NCBI GenBank assembly: GCA_964006375.1
Contig: OZ023268.1
Location: 85,472,858 to 85,536,857 of the forward strand
DNA: 64,000 bases
Source: Tillus elongatus
Taxonomy: Eukaryota; Arthropoda; Insecta; Coleoptera; Cleridae
Reading direction: 5' to 3'
The notes beneath the pieces were generated by a model, which saw nothing but the letters and a program-made list of their open reading frames with translations, made no database searches and was not told where the DNA came from. The position numbers and the translations under genes are program-made. Shown here piece by piece: positions 44,240 to 56,500 of the stretch. How positions within the stretch are numbered: the stretch's first letter is position 1; each line of letters opens with the position of its first letter.

Positions 44240-47200
44240 TTATACATCTTCAATAATACTATGCAAGACACTTTCGAATCTATCGGACATTCTTTTATTG
44301 TATGCCATACTTTTCTCTACATCTTTAACAAGTGCTTTAGCACTTTTTAATTCTTCTCCGATTTTCAAAATATTTTCCTTACTAGAACCTTTATGTAATA
44401 GATCAGAAAGTGCCTTATCCAGATCAATATCAATAGCAAAATCTTTACTAGGTACTGGATTTCTTTCTTTTAACCCTAAACTAAAATCTAGATTGTCCTT
44501 AATTACAGGGTTATTTACATAAAACCAGTCAGTTATTTTATATTCGTACAAAACTTTAGGATGATATACTACCATAAATTGATTAAAAATAGATTTATTA
44601 TTAAATTCAGTCTTACCCAAAGAAAAATCAATCTCATTTACTTTCTCTAACGCTAAAACTTCTATAACGTCTACCCAACTTACATTCTTGATATCCTCAA
44701 AGTTTTCGTTAGGATCTATATCTCTTAGCAAAACACTCATAACTTTAAAAAAGGGTTTTTCTGGTTGCGTAAAAACTTTTGTACAATACTTCGATATCGC
44801 AACTTCCAAATCAAACTCATTTTCTTGAGGCCAACTTTCGTTAAATGACAGTAAATGAAGTTGATCCATTATATTGGAAATGTAGTTCTGGTAGGTCAGA
44901 TCAGACCAAAAATTAGGAAAATACTTATAATCACACGGCAGACAGGTTGGTATGTCGCTATACAAAATTTCTTTAAAAATATCCGGAAATCTTGGGTATT
45001 CCATGTAGACCTTATTTGAAATGATTTTGTTTAACCTAGAGATGCATTCGTTGTATAAATGGATTACTATATTAGGGTCTCTTAAGCACGATTTATAACT
45101 TGCATTCCACTTACTAAAACTAGTAGCACGCTTCCATATATCGTTACATAAATAGTTTTTTAAAAACGATTTAAGTGCATCCATTTCTAAAGCTGGTGGT
45201 TTTTCAGCTTTGCTTGATAAAAATACAAGCCCCTCGTCAACGATATTAATAAGAGTCTGCGGAGTGAAGTTGTCAACAATTATTATATAATCAGAGATAA
45301 TTTCTTCGTCAATTAATTTCTTTAGATTAGTTTTATTTTCATTGTAACGTCGTAACAAAATTACTATAGGAATTTTCGCATATACTCCGAAATCTCTTAG
45401 GTTTTCAACTATTCTTCTACATAAGTCAGAATTAAAATCATCTGCTATAAAAACAAAGCCATTAGAGTCATCTGAAACTTTAGAAGTACCTTGTTGTTTT
45501 TCAATGCAGTAAGTAAAAGTCTGATCTGTCTTTGTTTTCACTTGTTCTACATAAACTACAGAATTATTCCTGTTTTCCCACTGAATATACTGCTGGAGAG
45601 TTTCTTCGATCCTCTTTAAACCATTCTTAAGTTCTTTGGAATCCGGTAGAGACAGAGTTACCTTCCAGTATATGCTTTTTGGTAATACTGACCTAAAATC
45701 ATTGTGACATTTGAGTAAACTGGTGTAGACTAGTTCGTGTAAATTAATTTTACAAATTTCTTCATCTTCTATTGGATTCAATTCATAAGGTTGGCCTCTC
45801 TTGTATCGTTTCATGAAAGTTAGTGTCGTATCTTGTGAACTCATCAGAAGATCATCTGCTTCTTCTTGTACTGTTTTATTAAGGTTCCAATAGGGGCTTA
45901 AATCTAATGCGCTCCTGTTTCTTTTCATTCGTAATACATTTTCTCTCCACTTTCTTATGAAGTTTTTCAACTTATAATTCCTAATATTCATACTTATCTC
46001 TTTTAACCTTTCCTTAGCTAATGCATCCTCTACACGAGTTAGAACTTCTTCGATCAATTCTTCTATGGCCTCTTCTATTTCTGCTTCTTTAGCTAATCTT
46101 TCCCTTTCTTTTTGTTCAGCTTGTCGTTTCAGTTTTTCCTGGCGTCTATGTTCTTCTTTCAGTTTTCTTAACTCTTCTAATCTGTGTTCTTCTTCTTTTT
46201 GGCGACGCTCCTCTTCTTGTTTACGTTCTTTAATTTTTTGTTCCATTAGCCTTTCTTGTTCTTGGATAAGTTTAATTTTTTTCTGTTCTAACTTTCTTTG
46301 TTTTTCTTCGATTTCTCTCCTCAGCAATTCTTGCTTTTCTAGTTCTTCTTTCTTGCGCTTCTCAAGCTCAAATTGAAGTTCTTCATTACTTTTTGGTTTT
46401 ACACCTGTAAATGTCATTTGGGGTGATGCTGGCAGACTGGCAGCAGTCGTGTGTGTAAAGCCAAAGATAAACTGATTTGGTGTAACTTTTGCAGCTACAG
46501 TAGTTTCTGTGGATTGTGGATGCAAGCCAAAAACAGGCTGTTTATTTTGGTTTCCAAAAATTGTAGTTACTTCTTTTTTTAGTGGTATAGGTGGTGCAAA
46601 AATGCTTTTTTGTGAAGCTATTTGACCATCAACTGCTTTTTCAGTAGGCTTCTGAAATGATTTAGTAAATATACTAGAAAAATCTACAGTTGCCTGTTTA
46701 GAAAATGGTGCACAATCTACTGTATCGTTGCTAATACTGGCTTCTGATTTTATCACAGTTAAATTACCAAAAATGTTTTGAGAAATGGGTTTTTCTTGTG
46801 GAACAATGTCTTTTGTGGGTTTCTGGAAGATACTTTGACTTGTTTCGAAATTTCCAAAGATATTTTGTGGCATTTCACTTAAGCCAGCGATACCTTTATT
46901 AAAATCTGATTTACTGGCCACTTCTTCTGACATTTTCCTAAATATATCATCTGAATCATTATCACTAACAACAGGTGATGAAAATAATCCTTTTTTCTCT
47001 AGTGTAGTTTCTTTAACCTCCGGTTTGGGTTTCAGTAATTCTATATCTTTCAGATCAACTTCTTTTAGATATGAATCCAGTTTCAAGTACCCTTTTGAAT
47101 CAAAACTTTGTTCTGGCATGTGATATTCGTAGTGTTTTGGTGGCAATTCTGATCCACAAACTGTCTCACCTACTGAACAAGTTCTTTTCGATTCAACTAC

Positions 47201-47593
47201 TTGGACTGCCCTTTCTAGTTGGTACGGGTATTCGGGCAATGAAAAATTTCGTCTATCTAAAACAACATATGTCCTTTCGGGGTTTACTGTAAGTCCATAA
47301 GTTTCTAAAAAATCTACTGCTGCTTCTGTATTTTCAAAAGCTAACAGTTTTGTAAATTGTTTCACAGGGAACGTTGTATATGGGGTTCTTGGAGAATATG
47401 ATTTTAAAAGTGTTTTAAGTGCTCTAGTGCGCACTTGCACAAAATATCTCATCAGTAAGCACGCGTTTAAATGTGTAGTTGAGTTCACTAGCTTAAAGAA
47501 ACGAATATAATTGTTTTTATCAAGTGCAGAGCAAATGCCTAAAGCGAAGTGGACTTCAGGGGATTTCTGTATTTCATGACGTAAATGCTGGAC
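44240..47593 (-). CDS. xmas: xmas/GANP large 3' coding exon
   Basis: The acceptor TATTTTTCAG precedes GTC CAG CAT at 47593. The frame stays open for 1117 codons to a stop ending at 44240. Residues 1 to about 145 complete the SAC3 domain. About 205-385 hold IFGN or FG-type motifs in a Ser/Thr/Lys-rich linker, as in nucleoporin-like N-terminal parts of vertebrate GANP, though located after SAC3 here. About 395-505 is an E/K/R/Q-rich coiled coil (46410-46050). The following IEEAIEELIEEVLTRVEDAL block fits the CID, the helix on which Sus1/ENY2 and centrin assemble. About 585-1117 contains IYWKVTLSLPDSKEL and resembles the MCM3AP C-terminal domain. There are no frameshifts, in contrast to the surrounding transposons. 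Confidence 0.93.
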   Translation of the reverse strand, partial: VQHLRHEIQKSPEVHFALGICSALDKNNYIRFFKLVNSTTHLNACLLMRYFVQVRTRALKTLLKSYSPRTPYTTFPVKQFTKLLAFENTEAAVDFLETYGLTVNPERTYVVLDRRNFSLPEYPYQLERAVQVVESKRTCSVGETVCGSELPPKHYEYHMPEQSFDSKGYLKLDSYLKEVDLKDIELLKPKPEVKETTLEKKGLFSSPVVSDNDSDDIFRKMSEEVASKSDFNKGIAGLSEMPQNIFGNFETSQSIFQKPTKDIVPQEKPISQNIFGNLTVIKSEASISNDTVDCAPFSKQATVDFSSIFTKSFQKPTEKAVDGQIASQKSIFAPPIPLKKEVTTIFGNQNKQPVFGLHPQSTETTVAAKVTPNQFIFGFTHTTAASLPASPQMTFTGVKPKSNEELQFELEKRKKEELEKQELLRREIEEKQRKLEQKKIKLIQEQERLMEQKIKERKQEEERRQKEEEHRLEELRKLKEEHRRQEKLKRQAEQKERERLAKEAEIEEAIEELIEEVLTRVEDALAKERLKEISMNIRNYKLKNFIRKWRENVLRMKRNRSALDLSPYWNLNKTVQEEADDLLMSSQDTTLTFMKRYKRGQPYELNPIEDEEICKINLHELVYTSLLKCHNDFRSVLPKSIYWKVTLSLPDSKELKNGLKRIEETLQQYIQWENRNNSVVYVEQVKTKTDQTFTYCIEKQQGTSKVSDDSNGFVFIADDFNSDLCRRIVENLRDFGVYAKIPIVILLRRYNENKTNLKKLIDEEIISDYIIIVDNFTPQTLINIVDEGLVFLSSKAEKPPALEMDALKSFLKNYLCNDIWKRATSFSKWNASYKSCLRDPNIVIHLYNECISRLNKIISNKVYMEYPRFPDIFKEILYSDIPTCLPCDYKYFPNFWSDLTYQNYISNIMDQLHLLSFNESWPQENEFDLEVAISKYCTKVFTQPEKPFFKVMSVLLRDIDPNENFEDIKNVSWVDVIEVLALEKVNEIDFSLGKTEFNNKSIFNQFMVVYHPKVLYEYKITDWFYVNNPVIKDNLDFSLGLKERNPVPSKDFAIDIDLDKALSDLLHKGSSKENILKIGEELKSAKALVKDVEKSMAYNKRMSDRFESVLHSIIEDV

Positions 47594-50500
47594 CTGAAAA
47601 ATATAACAAAATCAAACAAAGAAGGCATACAACAATTTAGTAAATTAAAAAACAATGCTTTGGAGATGAGGCAGTTAGCTGAACACAATGGTGACAGGGT
47701 CTCCAGTTTCTGGAAAGTCAGGGAAGCTTTAAGTGGTCAGGGAAAGCCAGGGATTTAAGAGTATATTTATGTATTTATCATTTTATTGCCCAACAGGCTT
47801 ACATCCAATTAAAGGACAAAAAAATTTACAAATGATATACATTAGTCACCAATTAGCAGTTCTTTTCAAGAACTTAAAGGACTACAAACTGAATCATTAT
47901 AGAGGATGATAGAACAGGTTAAAAAAAATGTACATTCATTAAATAAGCTTATTTCCTAAATCGCATCGTTTCGGAGATAGAGGGCGTTGAAGTAGGAATT
48001 TTTTCCCGCTTTTCCCTCATAACTTTTGAACCACTCACCCAATTGTAGTGAAATTCGGAACACGAGCACTTCTTATCATGTTACAGAAACTTCTTAAGTT
48101 TGGGCCACCCAACCCTCTTAGAAGTGTATTTTGTGTGTTAGCCCTGTCTTACGTTATTCCAAGATTCAACAAAAAAATTTATTTCACTAAAACAGAAGCA
48201 CAAATGATTAATTCTGAAACTTTTTCGGCTCTTCTTTTTTTCGAAATTTGGCCGTTTTTCTGAGATATATAATAAAATCTGTGTCAATGTAGTGCCCTAG
48301 TCACATATAAATTTCATTTAACTATATAATAGGCCCTGGAAACTAGAACTCAGAGATATTTGGGTAAACTGACGGTTGTGAAAACTATTTTCAAAAGTGT
48401 TACTTCAAGAGTGTTTTTAGTGCTAGAAAAATATGCCAAGAATGCTTAAAAAGGCAGAATATGCCAATATACATTATGTTACTGATTTCTGTGATGGCAA
48501 TTCCAAAAGCACAAGTTTTTGTAGGTATACATCGTAGATTTTCAGAATATGGTTTGCGCCACTACATTGAACAGAATCATGATGTACAGCCAAGAAATAA
48601 TCAGCGAATTATTTGTCTTTCTGATATTGATAGAACTTTAAGCACAAGCTGAGCAGCCCGACAATTCCATTTATCTCAATCAAAAGTACTGAGAGCACTT
48701 AAACAAGATCATCGGAGGGCTTTTCATATCCAACCAGTTTGCTGAAAAACGTCTAAATTTTTGTAGCTGGGTTTTAGATTCAACAGAAATGAATCCACAA
48801 TTTCTGCATAAGATTTTATGAACACGCGAGTCTAATTTCAAACGAACTGAAATTGTGAATTACCATAAGCTTAATGAAGTGAAGTCAATCCTCGATGTGT
48901 CAGATCAGCTTCATTTCAGCAACAGCTCAGTGTAAATTTGTGTATAGGTGTTCTAAGTAATAACCTATGTGGGTCACATATGTTGCCTCCTCATTTAAAT
49001 GGGGATTTATATCACCAGTTGAGTGCTGGATGCAATTGAATGGTGCTCCTGCGCATTACGGAAAGAAACTACGGCAGTGGTTGGTTGAGAATTATCCTCG
49101 TCGATGGATTGGAGGGCTACCCAACAACCACCCAAATATGTGGATTCCTTGCAAAGGACCAGTCGCTTGGACGTCACGCTCGCCAGATCTGAATCCTCTG
49201 GATTATTTCGTTTGGGGGCCATCTAAAAGCAGTTGTCGGTGATACTCAAGTAAATACTCGTGAACGATTGATCCAAAGGATAAGGCTTGCTTCTGATGAA
49301 ATAAAAAATAATCCTGCCAAAATAGCAGCTGCGGTTAATACACTAGTTCGTCAATGCCAGAAGTGTATTGACGCTGAAGGAATGCACTTTGAGCAATTAT
49401 TGTGATTTTTTTTCTAACTTGATCAGTTTGTTGTAAGTTTTGTAATAAGCATTTGTTATTAAATTCATGTTTGGGGTTCTTGGCATATTTTCTTAGCACT
49501 AAAAACACTATTGAAATAATACTTTTGGCAATAGTTTTCACAAATGTTAATTTACGCAAATTGCTGGAGTTTTGGTTTCCATGGCCTGTTATAATGTTAA
49601 ATGAAATTTATACGACTACAGCACTACACTGTCAAGAATTTCATTGAACATCTCAGAAAGAACGCCACATTTGGGGAAAAAAAAGACAAAAAAGTTTCAG
49701 AATTAATCAGATAAAAACGGTGTGCTCCTGTTTTATTGAAATATTTTTTTGTTAACTTTTGAAATAAAATAAGAGGGGGTATCATATAAAATCCACTTCT
49801 AAGAGGGGGGGGGGCAAAACCTAAGAAGCTTCTTTAAGATGATAAGAAGTATTTGTGTTCCGAATTTCATTTCAATCGGATGGGTGGTTCAAAAGTTATG
49901 AGTAAAAAGCAGAAAAAAATGTCCTACTTCAACGTGCTCTAACTCCAAAATGATGTGATTAAGGAAATAAGTTTATTGGATGAATGTACATTATTTTAGC
50001 CTGTTCTTTCGACTCCGGTTATCAAGATTAAACCTGAATCACCCTGTATACTCATAAGTAAAACTAAAAAGACTACAAACAAAAACTTTGTGAGCCTGAT
50101 GAGCCTCATCTATACTTATATAATTAATGTCACATATGTTACTTATGGAGTTATAATTGCTAAGAGTGGTATGAATAGGTGATCTTAACGATGTGTTCTG
50201 CTAGTTGAAAGGTGGAAAGTAACAGAACTTCTAAGACTAACAACGCCACACACCTGAAGCAGTATCAAATCCACAACAAGAATATTACTCTACAATCTTC
50301 AATCTCAAAAATTTAAGAAAACCTTTTCTGGACTGATTCAAAGCAATACTTTTGAGAAGTATAATGTGGAGAAAAAATTTGTGCTCCATATTCGAGCCTG
50401 GTGAAAAATAAAGAGTTTCCAGTGCCAAATCACCACCACACATCTTTATAAACACCTGCTGATCGTTTTGCTAACAAAGTTAGCGTCATCAGAGGATGAA

Positions 50501-53500
50501 AAATTCTAACTACTTACCTCTAGCATCACCTTTTATACTGAATCTGGAGCATTCAGTATAAAAGGTGATGTTAGAAGTATATAGTTAGAATTTTTCATTC
50601 TATGATGATGCTAACTTTGTTAGTGAAGCAATCATCAGATCTTTAAAAAAGATGTGTTGTGGTGATTTGGGTTCTCCAAGTGTACTTATCAGTGCTCATC
50701 ACAAGTTACAATCTTCACTTAGTTCCAGTGCCATTTTGTTACGAAATTACTACAGTTTCTAATTATGAAACCAAGCATTTGAAGGGCTGAACTTACTTAT
50801 TATTTGCACCATGTGTAAGTTGAAAGATAATTTATTGTCAAAGGTAATGCCTAGATGTTTTGTGCTGCTATATCTAGGGGTCAATAAGGCATTGATATAG
50901 TAATGATCAGAGCAAGATTATTTTTGTTAAAAATGAGACCACTTTGATAAATTCAGGTACACCACCCACACACACCACTCATCAACTCTATCTATCGCAC
51001 ATTGAAGCTCTACAATCATCAACACCATTTGTAGAGGAATACATTACTAATATTGTCAGCAAAAAGAAGGTGATTGGTTCGCAAAACAAATTTCAAGTTA
51101 TGAACGAAAAGTAGGTTAGGTTAGGTTTGAATGTGAGTGGGCCATACCGGCCCCTCCACCATGACCATAAGGTCTATTGTGGCTCACGTCTAATGGTCTA
51201 TATTTCGCCCAACAAAGCCAGCTTCCTGCAGAGGTCGATAATCTTTGTGGGCGAAAGTTGATCCAGATCTTCCGGAGCAAGTTTTGTCTTGCCAAAGAGC
51301 AGGTATCTAGTTCTGTCTGCCGCCGGACAAGAACACAGTATGTGCTCTGCTGTCTCGTCACTCTCCATACACAGCCGGCACTCGGTCTCCTGACCAACCC
51401 CAATACGGTGCATGTGGTGACGCAAGCGGCAGTGTCCTGTATACAGGCCGACTAGAGTACTCAGTTGTTGTCTGTTTAACTCTAGAAGTTTTTTAGCCCT
51501 TGACTCAAAAAGGCCATTTATGAAAGCCTTAGAGTGAGCTAATCCTGGCAGATTTTGCCATTGCTGGATTGTCATTCTTTCTGTTCAGGTCTTTAAGGTG
51601 CGTTTTGCTGTGCATGATGTTATCCCCAGCACCGGTTCTGGTCCGATAAAGTCCCTCTGGGCACCACTCCTGGCAAGTGCGTCGGCCGCAACATTGCCAT
51701 CATGGTCTGAGTGACCCGGTATCCAGACCAGTGACACCTCATTACAGCTGCCCAGTTCGTTGAGGGCAGATTTACAACTCCATACCGTTTTTGAATTGCA
51801 ACGGTATGAACCAAGAGCATTTATTGCAGCTTGGCTATCTGTATATATCTTTATCGATTTGTGTGTGCACTGGTTTCCTATACATTCCCTTGCAGACATC
51901 TCGATGGAATACACTTTTGCCTGGTGTATGGTTGCATACATGCCGAGGCTAGTTGATAGTCTAGCATCAGTGCCGCCCCCATATGCGCCGACTCCTACTC
52001 CCATATTGGTTTTGGAGCCGTCAGCATACCAGCAGAGATTAGCTCTCAATAGGGTCGTTTGATTTCGTTCCCAGTCCTCCCTTTCCGGGAGGACGGTCTT
52101 GAAAGACAGATCTCTACTGATCTTTGTAGGCATCAAGTCTGAGATCATTCCCAGAATCTCATGACCCTCAATGTCATCAAGGCGTCCGGACCCTCCCAGA
52201 CTGATTTCCTTCAGCATGCTGTCAGCCGTTTGTTTTAATCTGTATGTTGTCCACCTCGCCACCCTCTCCAGCCATATGTGAAGAGGTGGAATATTAAGGA
52301 GGACCTCCAGAGCGGCTGATGGTGTGGTGCTTATCGCTCCCGTTGTCATCAGACAAGCTTGTCTCTGTAGATGAGCCAGTTTGGCCCTCGCGATTCCACG
52401 AAGTGCCTTGGGCCACCAAACTATAGCTCCATATGTTATCATTGGTCTGATAACAACTACATAGAGCCAGTACGTCTGTTGGGGGTTTGTTCCCCAGTTA
52501 TTTCCACAGATTCTACGGCATGTCCACAGGGACAGTTTAGCCCTGCGGATTACATTCTCTAACTGTACATCCCAGTTGAGCATCTTATCTAGGGTAACCC
52601 CCAGATATTTTGCTTGTTCCGTAATAGGAATCGTTTCCCCCATAAGAATAGGTGGTTTTAATTTATCCAGCCTTCTTCTTCTGGTAAATGGAACAATGAT
52701 CGTTTTGCAGGGGTTCACAAACATCTCTTACCTCCGACACCAATCATTCACTACATTTAGTGCCTCTTGAAGAGTACTTGCTAGTTCCTCCTCATATTTC
52801 CCCCAAACCATTATGAGTAGATCATCAGCATACGCCTGGACCTCAACCTTCCACAGCCCCAGGATAGCCAGCAAATCGTCCACAAAGAGATACCACAGCA
52901 GGGGGGATAGAACTCCCCCCTAAGGGCACCCTCTCGCAGCCCTGAAGCCGACCACCTCCCCCTGCAGCGAGGTACTAACGGTCCGATTGTGGAGCATGCT
53001 TCCGATCGAGCCACAAATTGTAGGTTCCGCCCCTCTAACGATAGTGGCTTCGTAGAGGGAGATAGGTAATGCATTGTTGAATGCTCCTTCAATGTCGAGA
53101 AATGCAGTCACCGCCACCTCCCGTTATCCAGGGAGTGTGTGGTCTTCTCGACAAGGTTATTGAGTGCTAACTCAGTAGATTTGCCAGTTTGGTAGGCATA
53201 CTGGTGGGTATTAAGGGGGTTGTTGACTAGGATGCTCCCCCTAATGTGTCCGTCCAGTATTTTTTCCAATCCACAAGGTTATTGAGTGCTAACTCAGTAG
53301 ATTTGCCAGTTTGGTAGGCATACTGGTGGGTATTAAGGGGGTTGTTGACTAGGATGCTCCCCCTAATGTGTCCGTCCAGTATTTTTTCCAATCCCTTCAA
53401 GAGGAATGATGTAATACTGAGAGGTCTCAGTGATGTGGGTAAGAGGTCATTACGTCCCAATTTGGGAATGTAAACCCCCCTAATCACCGTCCAGCTGGAT

Positions 53501-56500
53501 GGAATATAGTTCGAAGCCAGACTGGCTCTATACAGCCTGATTATGAAAGGTAGGAGAATCTCCAGTCCATTTTGTCGTAAAACCGGTACCACCCCATCTT
53601 CCCCTGGCGCCTTGAATGGCTGGAAATGTTTCACAACACATTCCACCGCCGAGGCTGTAACTATTCTCCGAGAAACCCGCCAGCCCTCCCTTTGAGGGCG
53701 TTTAAATCTACCCTCAGCTGGCAGGACATCTTCGTTGCTCAGGATCAGACAATCTGGGAAGTGTGTGTGTGCTAAGAGCTCTAACGTTTCTTTCCGTGAT
53801 TCAGTAAAGGAGCCATCTGGTCGTTTTATCGATCCCAGTTCCTGGACACCACCCACACACACCACTCTTCAACTCTATCTATTGCACATTGAAGCTCTAC
53901 AATTATCAACACCATTTGTAGAGGAATACATTATTAATATTGTCAGCAAAAAGAAGGTGATTGGTTCGCAAAACAAATTTCAAGTTGTGAACGAAAAGTA
54001 AGAAGAGTCATTGCGCAAGGTTGGATACCTGAGGGAAACCTGAAGTTGTGTAATAACAAATGAAATCAAAACCACCATAGGTATAACCTGACTATGTCAG
54101 GGAAACTCTATGAATTTTTCCCTGGTGATTGTAAGCTAGGGGAAATAATCATACTCTAGTATGACATTTTAGCCCAAACATGTTTTTTTTCAGGTTTCGT
54201 ACAATCTAAATATGACCTAATTTGTCATGATTAGATTGTATATTGTACTGTGTTGATGTGTCACGGTTCCTAACTTCAGAATGTCTAGAAGTAGAACCAA
54301 CGAACATTAACAATATGTATGTCAGAAAATGGAAAAAGTTTTTAAAGTGAGGTGAATATACTTAAATTAAAGCAACAATGAGTAATAATAAATGATATGA
54401 ACTCAGACTACATCTGAAACGACTGAAAAGCAACTACAATTTCCACCTGGCAGTCTCATCTGATACATGGATGGATCACAAACCGAGATGGGTCGGATGT
54501 ACATAGCACGAGGCTGAATACGAACATATCCTCTCCTCTGTGCTCGCATGACACTGTTTTTCAGGCAGAACTTAATGCAATAATAGAATGCGCTAAAGAA
54601 AATAACAAGAGAGTTTATTCAGATCTTTATTATGTCAGACAGTCCTCAAGGTTATTGCACACTCTGAGAGTTGTCCTCAGCACTGGTATGTGAATGCCAT
54701 GTAGAACTCAGGGTACTGGCACACCAAAACATCGTAAACTGATCTGTGTGCCACGCCACTACGGGATTGAGGGAAATGAAAAGGCTGATCTCGGTGCCAA
54801 GCCACTGCGGGATGAAGGGAAACAAAATAGCTTACATATTGGTGAAGTGGGGTATGGAGACGACATACCTGGGTCCTACCTGCACCAAAATGCGAAATCT
54901 AAAGAGAAATCAACCAGTAAATTCTCAGTCAGCATCGATCACTGGACAAACAGACCAGGACTCAAACATAGCAAAGCTTTAATACAAAATCCATGTAGCA
55001 AAACGAACAGAGAACTGCTACACTATAGCAGAGAGCAGCTCAGGATTATTGTAGGATACCAGAAAGGACATACTTCAGAGAAAATCTTGAAAAAATCAAG
55101 AAAGACGAAGGTGATTTAAATTGCACAACTATGCAATAAGCAATCTGAAAAGGCAATGCATATATTATGCACATGGAAAGCACTGGACATAAAAAGACAA
55201 TCCTTATTCGGGAGACCAGCAATGGCATCAAATGATGTACTTTTACAGACAGGGGTTAGATCCAAAACTTTAAGCGGATTTCTCCAACTGGTTAGATTTC
55301 GTACCAGAGGAGGCAGGGCCATAACTGTGAATTCAGACCGCTATATTGCTATGGTACAGCAGTTTTTTGTGCCCGAACTCTGTCAGCGACCAGATTACAA
55401 CGTTAAGAAGCGGTTTTAACAGGATGGTGCAACATGCCATACAACAAATACTTCCATTGCTGCGGTTCATGTGGTGTTTCCCGGACGAGTAATTTATAGA
55501 CGGGTGACATCAATTGGCCCCCATGAAGCCCAGATTGATTTTCTCCAGATTTTTTCTTATGGGGCTATCTTAAGAAAAGGTATACTAAAATGCCCCATCT
55601 AATATCAAACAGTTGAAGAAGAATATTGAGGAGGAAGTTCACCAATGTGCGCACAGTATTTCAAGAGTGCCAGTGACACAACAGACGACATATGTCATTT
55701 GTAAGATATAATTTCCCAAATGTCTCCTTTTGTATGTTATAAATAAATAAGTTGTGAGTAAAGTGGCTTGGATGTTGTTACATTTCCAAACATTTCCTAC
55801 CTTTTGAGACGCCTGTACTTCAGGTCCTTCAAACTAAGTAATACGAGTATGCAACAGGTGGTTGTGCCTCACATCGAAGGCCCAATACATAAAAAAGGGT
55901 AATATGAAACAGTTTTCATTGTTAGATGTCTATCAGATGTGATAAGAAAAAAAAACTTGCAACAGAGAAAAAAGTTACAGTTATACTAATATTAGTTTTC
56001 AATTCAAATTCAATAATTTGAATTGAAAACTAATATGAAATTAGTATAACTGTGTAACATGTCGCGTGTATTTAATAAGCGTGACATGTCACACACGTTA
56101 ACGCCTTTCACTTTTAAGCTTCTGAATCAACCCCTTTTGCGACGTCAGAGTCTAAGTCCCTTCAGTGACATCAAACTCGACGGTCGGTTACTCTACCGCA
56201 TCCCAACTCAGTGGAACACGCCTTCAGCCGCGGTAGCTCCGTGACATGTTTAGATAAGAAAATCTTTATAAACGCTTGCAACGCGTGCCATGCTCTCTTC
56301 TGTTTTAAATTAACCAAGAAATGATATCTTACAGCTAAATTTTAGTCGGAAAACAGCATGCCTAAATGGGTAAGTTTTATATTTAGATACCGGCTTATTT
56401 CCAATTGCTCGTACATTTCTTTGCTTGATAATAATAGTAGATTGCTTATTAGTGTATGTATACTGAATCCACTTTCGATGATTGCTTTCTTTATTATAAA

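Larger units (their letters stand above)
50412..50721. mobile_element. Foldback unit with two hammerhead-like motifs, second locus
   Basis: The arms run from TTTCCAGTGCCAAATCACC to GGTGATTTGGGTTCTCCAAG. The centre TACTGAATCTGGAGCATTCA folds back on itself. The one-sided tail ATCAGTGCTCATCACAAG to ATCTTCACTTAG matches 6692-6725. It contains motif copies d and e. Confidence 0.6.

Noticed and set aside
46065..46376. Serine-rich open frame on the + strand
   Set aside because: It is the antisense shadow of the Glu/Lys-rich coiled coil of xmas/GANP.
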